Assembly (NCBI GenBank): GCA_019359035.1
Contig: JAHHIC010000107.1
Span: 1 to 39,626 of the forward strand
Length of the DNA stretch: 39,626 nt
Source: Scytonematopsis contorta HA4267-MV1
GTDB taxonomy: Bacteria > Cyanobacteriota > Cyanobacteriia > Cyanobacteriales > Nostocaceae
Direction: 5' to 3'
Shown in pieces: positions 33,138 to 39,626 of this stretch; position 1 is the stretch's first letter, and every line of letters begins with the position of its first letter. Under the pieces are notes generated by a model that was given only the letters and a program-made list of their open reading frames with translations, did not search any database and was not told where the DNA came from. Position numbers and translations under genes: made by a program.

Positions 33138-33289
33138 AAAACCCCACCCCCCAACCCCCCTCCCCGCAAGCGGGGAGGGGGGCTACGAAAAATAGATAGA
33201 AATAGTGTGAATTTTGAATTATAAGAATATTTATCAAAAATCGTAGCCCCCTCCCCGCGCGCGGGGAGGGGGTTGGGGGTGGGGTTTTC
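33137..33289. repeat. long GC-rich inverted repeat between convergent genes
   Basis: The left arm (33137-33188: AAAACCCCACCCCCC, then CCTCCCCGCAAGCGGGGAGG and CTACGA) and right arm (33241-33289: TCGTAGCCCCCTCCCCGCGC, then GCGGGGAGGGGG and GTGGGGTTTTC) are inverted partners around a 52-bp AT-rich centre. Each arm also has its own inner hairpin. It separates the histidine kinase from the convergent repeat-protein gene and could stop transcription from both sides. Confidence 0.85.
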
Positions 33290-33330
33290 TTGGGGAGGGG
33301 GAGGAATTTGTTTGGCCTTAACTCTGTATC

Positions 33331-36300
33331 CTATTGCAAGAAGGTAATATCTTGTACAGCAATTGCTCCAGCGACAACAGCAGCCACCAAAGATACTAAA
33401 GCAGTACTAAATAACCACCAAGCAGCTCCAGCAACTGTTTTTTGGGTTTCCACAGCTTGTTTCTTAGCTTTTTCTCTAACAGCTTTCAGGCGTTTTTTGG
33501 TTTCCTGTTGTATGCGTTCAGCACGATGTAGAACGCTATCTCTTGCTGCTTCGGCACGAGCAATAATTTGATTCGCTTGTTCCTCAGAAATATCTTCACG
33601 AGAACTGAGAACAGCGACTAAAGTTTCACGGTCGAATTGACCTAAACGGTCGCGTAAAGCTTCAAATCCTGATTGCGGGTCGTCAAATAATTTAGAAAAG
33701 TCTTGCTGAATACTTTCGTAATTGAGTTCTGGACGATTTAAAGAGTTGAGGTAACCACGAATTTGTTCAGAAGCTCCATTAATTACCGATTGTACTTTTT
33801 GCTGTACTTGCTTAAATTGTTCCACAATAGAGTCACGAACTGATTCTATTTGTCCCACAATTCGGTTTGCTTCTTCTTCCGTGATATCTTCCCGTTGGGT
33901 TAGCAAAGCCACAAGTGTAGAACGGTCTATTTTGGAAGCACGTTCAGTTAAATTTCCAATTCCTCCCCGTGGGTCTTGCAGCAATAATTGTAAATCACGC
34001 TTAATACTATCTGGGTTGAGTTCTTCTTTGTTAGTATTACGCAAGTAGGTTTCTAAATTTGTCTCAAAATCTTGAACCCGTTTTGTAACTCTGTTGGCTA
34101 AGCGTTGTGGTGCTTTGGTAATATTAGAAATTGCTTGCTGTACCTTATCGATGGTTTGATTAACTTCTTCCTCGCTTAAATTACCTTGTTGAGTAAGCAA
34201 TTTTACCAAAGTTTCTCGGTCTACATGAGACAAACGACTTTGTAATGCTGAAGCTCCTTCTTGAGGATTTTCTAGCAATTTGCTCAAATCTCGCTGAATA
34301 CCTTCTGGGTCAAGTTCTTCTAAATTAGTACCACGGAGATATTCGGTAAGTTTAGTTAGGGTTTGTTCGTATTGTTCTTTCGCTTTACCTGCTAATTTCT
34401 GTGGAGCTTGTAAGATATTATCCCTTACTCCTTCCAATTGGTCGAGAGTTTGGTTAACTTCTTCCTCGCTTAAATCTTGACGCTGACTCAGTAATTGTAC
34501 TAGTGTATCGCGGTCAAACTGTGATAATCGTTGACGCAAAACATATATTCCTGCTTGGGGGTCATCTAGCAGAACTTGAAAATCACGTTTGATACCTTCG
34601 GGGTTTAGTTCTTCTTTGTTAGTATTGCGTAGATAATCTTCGACTCTTTGTCGTAGTTCTGAAGCCTTTGCTTTCGCTTGTTCCTGTAACTCAGTTGCTT
34701 GATTTATGATAGAGTCGCGGGTATGTTCGAGTTGGCTGCTAATATTATTAACTTCCTCTTCGTTAATGTCTCCCCTTTCTTTGAGTAACTGCGAAATAGC
34801 ATTGCGGTCAAATTCTGGGAAGCGTGAAGTTAAATCCTCAAAACCAGCTTCTGAATCTTCAAGTAATGCTTTTAAACTACTCTCGATAGCTTCGGGGTTT
34901 AGTTCTTCTTTACCTGTAGAACGCAGATAATTTTCAATTTTACTGCGAAAACCTTCTTTTGTTTCCCTTTCTTCGGCTTGTTGAACAGTTTCCAAAACTT
35001 CTTTACGGTCGCTTTCTAACTGTTGAGCAATTTCTTTGATTCTAGCTTCGCTGATATCACCTCGTTGAGTGAGTAAATTAACAAAGTATTCCTCATTTAG
35101 TTCCTGTAATTGCTTTCTCACACTACTAGGATTAGCATTTGGGTCGTAAATAACTTCTTTAAATTCTTCTTTGACAGTGATACGGTTGAAATGCCAAGGG
35201 AAAGAATTTAGTAAGTAATTATCTACGTCAGCTTTAATGGTATTGGTAGATAGACTAGGAACTTTTTGAGTAATATTGCTAGCCTGTTTACTTACTTCTT
35301 GAGTTGCTTTATTTGTTAGTTCTTGTAGTTGATTTGTAATCTTATCAACATCAACATCTTTGACATTTTCTTTTATTTTTTGCAGTTGAGCCTTAATTTT
35401 ATCGACATCAAGACCCGAAACATCTACTTTGTCTACAACTGCTGGTAAGGTAGCTTTCAAACCATATTGAACGGCTTGTTTCAAAATACCGTTACTTTTA
35501 CCACCGTTACTACCAACTGCAACCAACTCTTGAATTTTTTCACCTAATTTTTCTGACTGAAGGTCTTCAGGACTAGCAGATTTTAGTAAGTTAATTACCT
35601 GCTCTGTAGGATTATTCTTATTCAAGTTTTGTTTCCAAGCAGCTTCTAATTCATCAGCAATACGGTTAATATCTTGCTTAGATAAACCAGCGCTACTGGA
35701 AAGTAAATCGACAAAAGTCTGTCTATTGATATTTTGCAAAAGACTACTATCAGCAACAGATTGTAAATCTGATTTACTTAAAAGTTTTTCAAATTGACCG
35801 CGAATTTCTTGAACATCTAACTTAGGTAATTGCAACGAAGACAATGAGCTTTGTAAAGTGTTTTTAATACTGTCCGGGTCAATACCAGAAGTTAATTCAC
35901 GACGAACTGCTGCTGTAATATCTTCAGCTGTAGAAACCATTTGTTTTTTCGCAGCATTAGCACCCATAGCAGTCGTTGCTGTGCCCATTAATTGCTGAAA
36001 GCCAGAAGTAGCCGTACTACTAACTGCACCCACTAACGAACCTACTGCTGAGGAACTGAACCATACCAAAAGGGAAAAATATGTAGACCAAATTACTACA
36101 CCAATGATTGCTCCTAAGAGAGCGCTTTCGATTAAACTCAGTTTCACCGCTAAAAAACAAGCAGCGAAAATGGCAATACTAGATGTTATTAATGCCCAAA
36201 TACCTACTTTTGCTTCAACTTTACGAATTGTACTTCCTAAGGATTCAGACTCGTCGTCATCATAATCCGAGTTACTACCCCAAGTTGAAATTCCTACTGC

Positions 36301-36495
36301 TAGTGATAAATTAGTCAACAACAATTGGAAAGCAAATGCCATGACTATACCAGCTAGTAAGGCTACCAAGAACTTTGGGCCAGAAAATACAATTGATGCT
36401 TGTTCTGGAGTTAAAACTTCACCACCCACACTTACGGGTGTCACTCCAAACTGCAATAAGGACAACTTAGAAGCAATCTCTGCTATTGAAAACAT
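33331..36495 (-). CDS. large membrane protein with tandem ~100-residue repeats
   Basis: A 1054-aa protein. N-terminal membrane helices lie at about 41-68, 98-118 and 123-147. A long soluble region follows, then one C-terminal helix (about 1025-1045, WWLFSTALVSLVAAVVAGAI). The soluble part holds at least five repeats starting near residues 513, 615, 715, 812 and 912. Each has YLRxTNxEELNPExI, LLxDPQxG, FDRxTLVxLLxQRxDxSEEEVN and a helix QxExxRDxI. Weaker versions at about 190-300 and 425-510 raise the number to about seven. They are mostly helical and highly charged. I know similar cyanobacterial proteins only as hypotheticals. Role unknown; it may be an anchor or scaffold at a membrane. Confidence 0.8.
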   Translation of the reverse strand: MFSIAEIASKLSLLQFGVTPVSVGGEVLTPEQASIVFSGPKFLVALLAGIVMAFAFQLLLTNLSLAVGISTWGSNSDYDDDESESLGSTIRKVEAKVGIWALITSSIAIFAACFLAVKLSLIESALLGAIIGVVIWSTYFSLLVWFSSSAVGSLVGAVSSTATSGFQQLMGTATTAMGANAAKKQMVSTAEDITAAVRRELTSGIDPDSIKNTLQSSLSSLQLPKLDVQEIRGQFEKLLSKSDLQSVADSSLLQNINRQTFVDLLSSSAGLSKQDINRIADELEAAWKQNLNKNNPTEQVINLLKSASPEDLQSEKLGEKIQELVAVGSNGGKSNGILKQAVQYGLKATLPAVVDKVDVSGLDVDKIKAQLQKIKENVKDVDVDKITNQLQELTNKATQEVSKQASNITQKVPSLSTNTIKADVDNYLLNSFPWHFNRITVKEEFKEVIYDPNANPSSVRKQLQELNEEYFVNLLTQRGDISEARIKEIAQQLESDRKEVLETVQQAEERETKEGFRSKIENYLRSTGKEELNPEAIESSLKALLEDSEAGFEDLTSRFPEFDRNAISQLLKERGDINEEEVNNISSQLEHTRDSIINQATELQEQAKAKASELRQRVEDYLRNTNKEELNPEGIKRDFQVLLDDPQAGIYVLRQRLSQFDRDTLVQLLSQRQDLSEEEVNQTLDQLEGVRDNILQAPQKLAGKAKEQYEQTLTKLTEYLRGTNLEELDPEGIQRDLSKLLENPQEGASALQSRLSHVDRETLVKLLTQQGNLSEEEVNQTIDKVQQAISNITKAPQRLANRVTKRVQDFETNLETYLRNTNKEELNPDSIKRDLQLLLQDPRGGIGNLTERASKIDRSTLVALLTQREDITEEEANRIVGQIESVRDSIVEQFKQVQQKVQSVINGASEQIRGYLNSLNRPELNYESIQQDFSKLFDDPQSGFEALRDRLGQFDRETLVAVLSSREDISEEQANQIIARAEAARDSVLHRAERIQQETKKRLKAVREKAKKQAVETQKTVAGAAWWLFSTALVSLVAAVVAGAIAVQDITFLQ

Positions 36496-36568
36496 ATTAT
36501 CTTCCTAAACAGAACTGACTATATAAGCCTATTTATATTGAAGATAATCTGTTTCTCAATCTACCTCT

Positions 36569-36797
36569 AAGAAGATGTTTGAAAAGTATAATATAAGACA
36601 AAGAGACCTAACCCCCCTGCCCCCCTTCCCTACGTTCGCGTAGCGTGCCGCTTCGGCATGGGAAGGGGGGTTAAAAGCTTTTATCTAAAGCAGGGAGAGG
36701 TTTTGAAAGCTCTATTTTCTTGTTCCCCTTCCCGATGTTCGGAAGGGGTTAGGGGTTAGGTTCTTCGTTAACATTGATACTTTTCAAACATCCTCTA
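36569..36797. mobile_element. MITE-like element, copy G, with GC-rich interior
   Basis: The ends AGAAGATGTTTGAAAAGTAT and the complement of ATACTTTTCAAACATCCTCT match at 18 of 20 positions. These are the same type of terminus as in the elements at 8291 and 10611, with G replacing TA. The interior is different: CCTAACCCCCCTGCC...GGGAAGGGGG and TCCCCTTCCCGATGTTCGGAAG hairpins, with a GCGTAGCGTGCCGCTTCGGC insertion. It lies upstream of the large repeat-protein gene and codes for nothing. Confidence 0.7.
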
Positions 36798-36886
36798 AGA
36801 TAATCTTTCTTTTTCTTGAGAAGTTAATAAAATATATCAAAAGTATAGGTAGAAATGTGTTCAATTTTAGTATGAATAGTGGTTGA

Positions 36887-37363
36887 TTAAGTGGTTTGCG
36901 AATTAAGCTGGTCAATTGCCCAGGTTGTATAAGTGCCAATCGGACTCCACAACAAATAAGGTAATAACAGCAATGCAGCCCATCCAGAAATTTGCCAAAC
37001 AATTAATGTTAAGATTAAGCCTAAAACAAAGCCTAATCCTCCAACAAACGTCCCTACTTTTAAGTTATGAGTCCATAAAGTTGCTGGGGAATATAGAACT
37101 ATGACTATTTCTACTAGCAAATAGAATGCCATTAGTAACCATGCTTTTGTACTACCGGGGTCATTTTCCCAAGTAATATATGCTGACCAGGCTCCACATA
37201 TAAAAACAATAGTCCAAATAAGTGGTATCAGTGGTTCAAAGGTTAACCAGTTTGGACGTCGCAATCTTATAAACCATTTTATATCTTTAGGTCTGAGAAA
37301 ATTAGCGCCAAATGCGACTATGAAAGTAACTATGCCAATAACCATCCAAGATTTTATTTGCAT
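36887..37363 (-). CDS. TspO/MBR family protein
   Basis: A 158-aa protein with five hydrophobic helices, at about 4-22, 44-66, 74-92, 98-122 and 125-147. Its sequence follows the TspO/translocator family: RRPNWLTFEPLIPLIWTIVF after the first helix, the Trp-rich WSAYITW, and the ending LLPYLLWSPIGTYTTWAIDQ. TspO proteins bind tetrapyrroles and other ligands in the membrane and are tied to stress responses in bacteria. The length is typical. Not in an operon. Confidence 0.85.
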   Translation of the reverse strand: MQIKSWMVIGIVTFIVAFGANFLRPKDIKWFIRLRRPNWLTFEPLIPLIWTIVFICGAWSAYITWENDPGSTKAWLLMAFYLLVEIVIVLYSPATLWTHNLKVGTFVGGLGFVLGLILTLIVWQISGWAALLLLPYLLWSPIGTYTTWAIDQLNSQTT

Positions 37364-37395
37364 TATGATTCTCTATATGTTCTGTTGATAAAATA

Positions 37396-37636
37396 TCCGT
37401 GAAATGCCTATAAAATGCCTGTGAAATAAGCTGTGGAATACCTGTGAAATAGTCCGTGAAATAGTCCGTGAAATAGTCCGTGAAATAGCCCGTGAAATAA
37501 GCCCGTGAAATAGCCCGTGAAATAAGCCCGTGAAATAGCCCGTGAAATAGCCCGTGAAATAAGCCCGTGAAATAGCCCGTGAAATAGCCCGTGAAATAAG
37601 CCCGTGAAATAGTCCGTGAAATAAGCCCGTGAAATA
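37396..37636. repeat. 12/13-bp tandem repeat, about 18 units
   Basis: Units of CCGTGAAATAGC (12 bp) and CCGTGAAATAAGC (13 bp) alternate in an irregular order for about 240 bp; the first few are diverged. The mixed length breaks any reading frame and the units contain in-frame stops. It lies in the 5' region of the TspO gene, at 33-273 bp from its start. Confidence 0.9.
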
Positions 37637-37641
37637 AATTT

Positions 37642-37742
37642 CCGGCTAAAAGCTCAAACCCGTTAAAAACAGGTTAAAATATTTAATTTAGTTAGCTAAA
37701 GCTAACTTTAGCTTTTAGCCAGAACTTTAGTTCTAGGCTATG
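37642..37742. repeat. nested hairpin repeat GGCTAAAAGCT...AGCTTTTAGCC
   Basis: GGCTAAAAGCT pairs with AGCTTTTAGCC, and the inner GTTAGCTAAAGCTAAC is itself a palindrome, followed by AGAACTTTAGTTCT. The CTAAAAGCT/AGCTTTTAG stem is shared with the MITE-like copies at 4076, 10611 and 16194. No terminal repeats of that family are visible here. Confidence 0.65.
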
Positions 37743-37756
37743 TTTGATTAATGTTA

Positions 37757-38236
37757 TTAAACGTCTTTCTTTTGATTCTCTAAATGTTGAGAGACACGAG
37801 CAACTACGTTGTAAGCATCATTTCCTGGCTTTACTTCTTCTTCGGTTCCTTCCATAGGCCCAGCAACTGCCTTCCAAGCTTCTAGTCCTCCTTTAAGTTG
37901 GGCTACATTCTGAAATCCAGCTTCCCGTAGTCCCGCAGCTGCTTGGGCTGCTTCTTCGTCTGAGCCACCATAGACATAAATATCTCTTATACGGTCGATA
38001 CTGGAGCTAGCTCGGTTAACTACCTCATCAAGAGGCATAGTCATTGCTCCCATGATGTGGATATCATTAAAGCTTTCACGGTCGCGTACGTCTAAGATTG
38101 TCAGTGCTGGTTGACCCCACTCTAAACGAGATTTTAAATCGTGAGCGGATGATTCTGCTGTAAGTCTGTCTGGAGCGGGTGTGACGTTTGGCAGAGATTT
38201 CTTTGCATCATCAATCATGTCTGGAATAGCTTTCAT
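37757..38236 (-). CDS. rhodanese-like protein lacking the catalytic cysteine
   Basis: A 159-aa protein with a rhodanese domain (about 27-128): LTILDVRDRESFNDIHIMGA, MPLDEV and QLKGGLEAWKAVAGPM. The active-site loop, normally CxxGxR, reads YVYGGSDEEAA with Gly90 where the catalytic Cys should be. There is no other cysteine in the protein, so sulfur transfer by the usual route is not possible. Inactive rhodanese domains often serve in binding or regulation. An acidic C-terminal tail of about 30 residues follows. The ATG at 38236 is the natural start. No operon partner. Confidence 0.88.
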   Translation of the reverse strand: MKAIPDMIDDAKKSLPNVTPAPDRLTAESSAHDLKSRLEWGQPALTILDVRDRESFNDIHIMGAMTMPLDEVVNRASSSIDRIRDIYVYGGSDEEAAQAAAGLREAGFQNVAQLKGGLEAWKAVAGPMEGTEEEVKPGNDAYNVVARVSQHLENQKKDV

Positions 38237-38736
38237 AATGACCTTTCATCTTAAAGTGTTATCTAAAAATTTATTAAAGATATGCAAAATTTTAATCTTA
38301 ATATAGGAATAAAATTGATAAGCACAAAAAACTATCTTTAGATAGATTAAAAATCAATACAATCTTAACTATCTGTAGAAGCTAAATTTATAAGTTTATT
38401 TAATAATGTCAACAAATTCACCAGTATTTATGTAGCGATTTTTTACCCCAATATGCAAATTAATGCGAGCTTCTGTAGTGCGAGCTTCTGTAGCTCGCTA
38501 ATCTATTAAAAAAGCGAACCCATGTAGTGCGAGCTTCTAGCTCGCTAATCTGTTAAAAAAGCTAATCTGTTAAAAAAGCGAACCCATGTAGTACGAGCTT
38601 CTAGCGACCGAAATGTTGGGTTTCCCAAAGCCATGCCGAAGCGGCACGCTGCGCGTTCACGCAGTGGAGCGGAGCGCTAACAACCCAACCTACAAATATC
38701 CAAACCTACGCAGTATTGACTTTAACTTTACCTTTT
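38237..38736. other. intergenic region with direct repeats
   Basis: About 500 bp between divergent genes. The first 220 bp are AT-rich, with no clear promoter boxes. From 38466 to 38610 direct repeats follow: TGCGAGCTTCTGTAGC-like units alternate with TAATCTGTTAAAAAAGCGAA. From 38620 to 38695 an inverted pair, TTGGGTTTC and CAACCCAACC, encloses GCCGAAGCGGCACGCTGCGC. A shorter form of this GCCGCTTCGGC sequence is also inside repeat copy G. No gene. Confidence 0.75.
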
Positions 38737-39510
38737 ATGGATGTTTATATTCTCTATTTACTTGTAATTGGTAGTCTTCTACTGTTTATTACATTAGGTT
38801 CAAGTTGGATTGCCCGCTTACCTTTATCCCATGCTCTCATATATCTTGTAGTTGGAATAATTCTAGGCCCTTACGGATTTAAGTTAGTCCAAATACGTCC
38901 CCAAGCTGAATTTTTGGAACGATTGACAGAGTTCGTAGTTCTTATCTCTTTATTTAGCTGCGGTTTGAAAATGAATCGTCGCTTACATGTATGGACTTGG
39001 GATTCTACAATACGTCTCATCGGTTTTTTAATGCCAATTTGTATATTAGCTTTAGCTGTAGTCGGACGCTCGGTTCTAGGTTTAAACTGGGGAGAAGCTA
39101 TTTTGCTAGGAGCAATCCTAGCCCCTACAGACCCTGTGTTAGCTAGCGAAGTTCAGATTTCCGATATGGAAGATAGAGACGAATTACGATTTGGCTTGAC
39201 TTCCGAAGGTGGCTTAAATGATGCTCTTGCTTTTCCTTTTGTCTATTTTGGTATTCACGCACTCAAGGATAGTAATTGGGATAACTGGTTTAAACAGTGG
39301 GTTGCAGTAGATTTGTTGTGGGCAATTGCTGCGGGAATTGGTATGGGAATTTTAGTTGCGAAGGTTGTAGCCTGGATTGACCATAAGCTCGCAAGTTATC
39401 GTACAACAGATAATTTAATGGAAGATTTTACGGCTTTGGCAACAATACTTTTGACCTATTCGCTGACAGAACTAGTTAATGGCTATGGTTTTTTGGCCGT
39501 ATTTAAGTAG
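38737..39510 (+). pseudogene. cation:proton antiporter, truncated
   Basis: The 257 residues from the ATG at 38737 (MDVYILYLLVIG) form the N-terminal part of an NhaP-like Na+/H+ antiporter. Visible are LPLSHALIYLVVGIILGPYG, ISLFSCGLKMNRRLH, the ion-binding region LAPTDPVLASEVQ and LTSEGGLNDALAFPFVY. At 39508 a stop follows GYGFLAVFK, where the family continues with FVAGL and several more helices; full proteins are about 400 residues or longer. No continuation is found in the remaining 116 bp. Either the gene is truncated or a nonsense/frameshift change lies at about 39500. A transporter without its last helices is unlikely to work. Confidence 0.75.
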
Positions 39511-39545
39511 GTGGGCGGGAAAATTTATAACTATGTAACGAAAAG

Positions 39546-39626
39546 TTAACCTGAACGGTTAGAGTCAAATTTGACACGTTGCGTACTGTAGTTAGCTTTT
39601 TCTCCTCTAGCTTTAACGCCGTCAAT
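39546..39626 (-). CDS. 3' end of an unidentified gene (partial)
   Basis: A minus-strand frame, open to the right edge, reads IDGVKARGEKANYSTQRVKF, then DSNRSG and a stop at 39546. Charged and protein-like, but too short to name. The start lies outside the window. The stop is only 36 bp beyond the truncation point of the antiporter, on the opposite strand. Confidence 0.4.
   Translation of the reverse strand: MDGVKARGEKANYSTQRVKFDSNRSG

Noticed and set aside
33290-33571. 93-aa plus-strand ORF
   Set aside because: Antisense of the C-terminal part of the large repeat protein.
37396-37636. Possible CRISPR array
   Set aside because: The repeated unit is 12-13 bp and directly adjacent to the next, with no spacers; it is a minisatellite.

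Overview
The window looks like chromosomal DNA of a filamentous, Nostocales-type cyanobacterium (Calothrix/Rivularia/Nostoc-like; genus not resolved). The evidence is a helical carotenoid protein (the N-terminal domain family of the orange carotenoid protein), a cyanobacterial RRM protein with a glycine-rich tail, several Uma2-type nucleases, PF14516 AAA-like ATPases, a multi-PAS histidine kinase, AT-rich DNA, and many short palindromic and tandem repeats. No tRNA, rRNA, CRISPR array or intact transposase was seen.

Layout. 1-4065 is a decayed accessory segment. It holds an XRE-like HTH/AAA ATPase with a degenerate Walker B, an N-terminal scrap of a second AAA-like protein, and a LysR regulator and NmrA-type reductase truncated head to head; the NmrA gene is further split by about 1.1 kb of unrelated DNA. 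4076-8403 has hairpin-rich MITE-like elements, an alpha/beta hydrolase, a small membrane protein, a secreted three-repeat ricin-type lectin, a secreted protein of unknown function and a Uma2 protein. 8473-11969 has a cupin, an SDR reductase, a second Uma2 protein, a double ABM-domain protein and a retropepsin-like protease.

12199-22413 holds three housekeeping genes, glycogen phosphorylase, glyS and murD, separated by debris: FAD-monooxygenase and other gene remnants, a lone HicB-type antitoxin, an Rpn-type PD-(D/E)XK nuclease with a duplicated C-terminal copy, and more repeats. 22602-24500 holds an Orc1/Cdc6-like AAA ATPase with four TAACRTCTAAT repeats upstream, then the rbp gene. 24694-26391 (minus strand) is a compact photoprotection/repair group: helical carotenoid protein, DUF2945 and UV-damage endonuclease, divergent from an acidic protein at 26667. 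27579-30127 is a translationally linked pair, a DAG/lipid-kinase-like protein and a metallophosphoesterase. 30441-33137 is a PAS-rich histidine kinase whose N-terminal receiver lacks key aspartates. It converges on a 1054-aa membrane protein with tandem ~100-aa repeats. The right end has a TspO homologue, a rhodanese without its catalytic cysteine, a truncated cation:proton antiporter and the 3' end of an unidentified gene.

The strongest non-gene signal is a family of MITE-like elements (4076, 8291, 10611, 16194, 36569 and partial ends). They share terminal inverted repeats resembling AGAGGRTGTTTATAAA but carry interchangeable hairpin modules or tandem repeats inside. Several gene fragments end near these elements. 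Function calls rest on motif recognition by eye; no database search was run.
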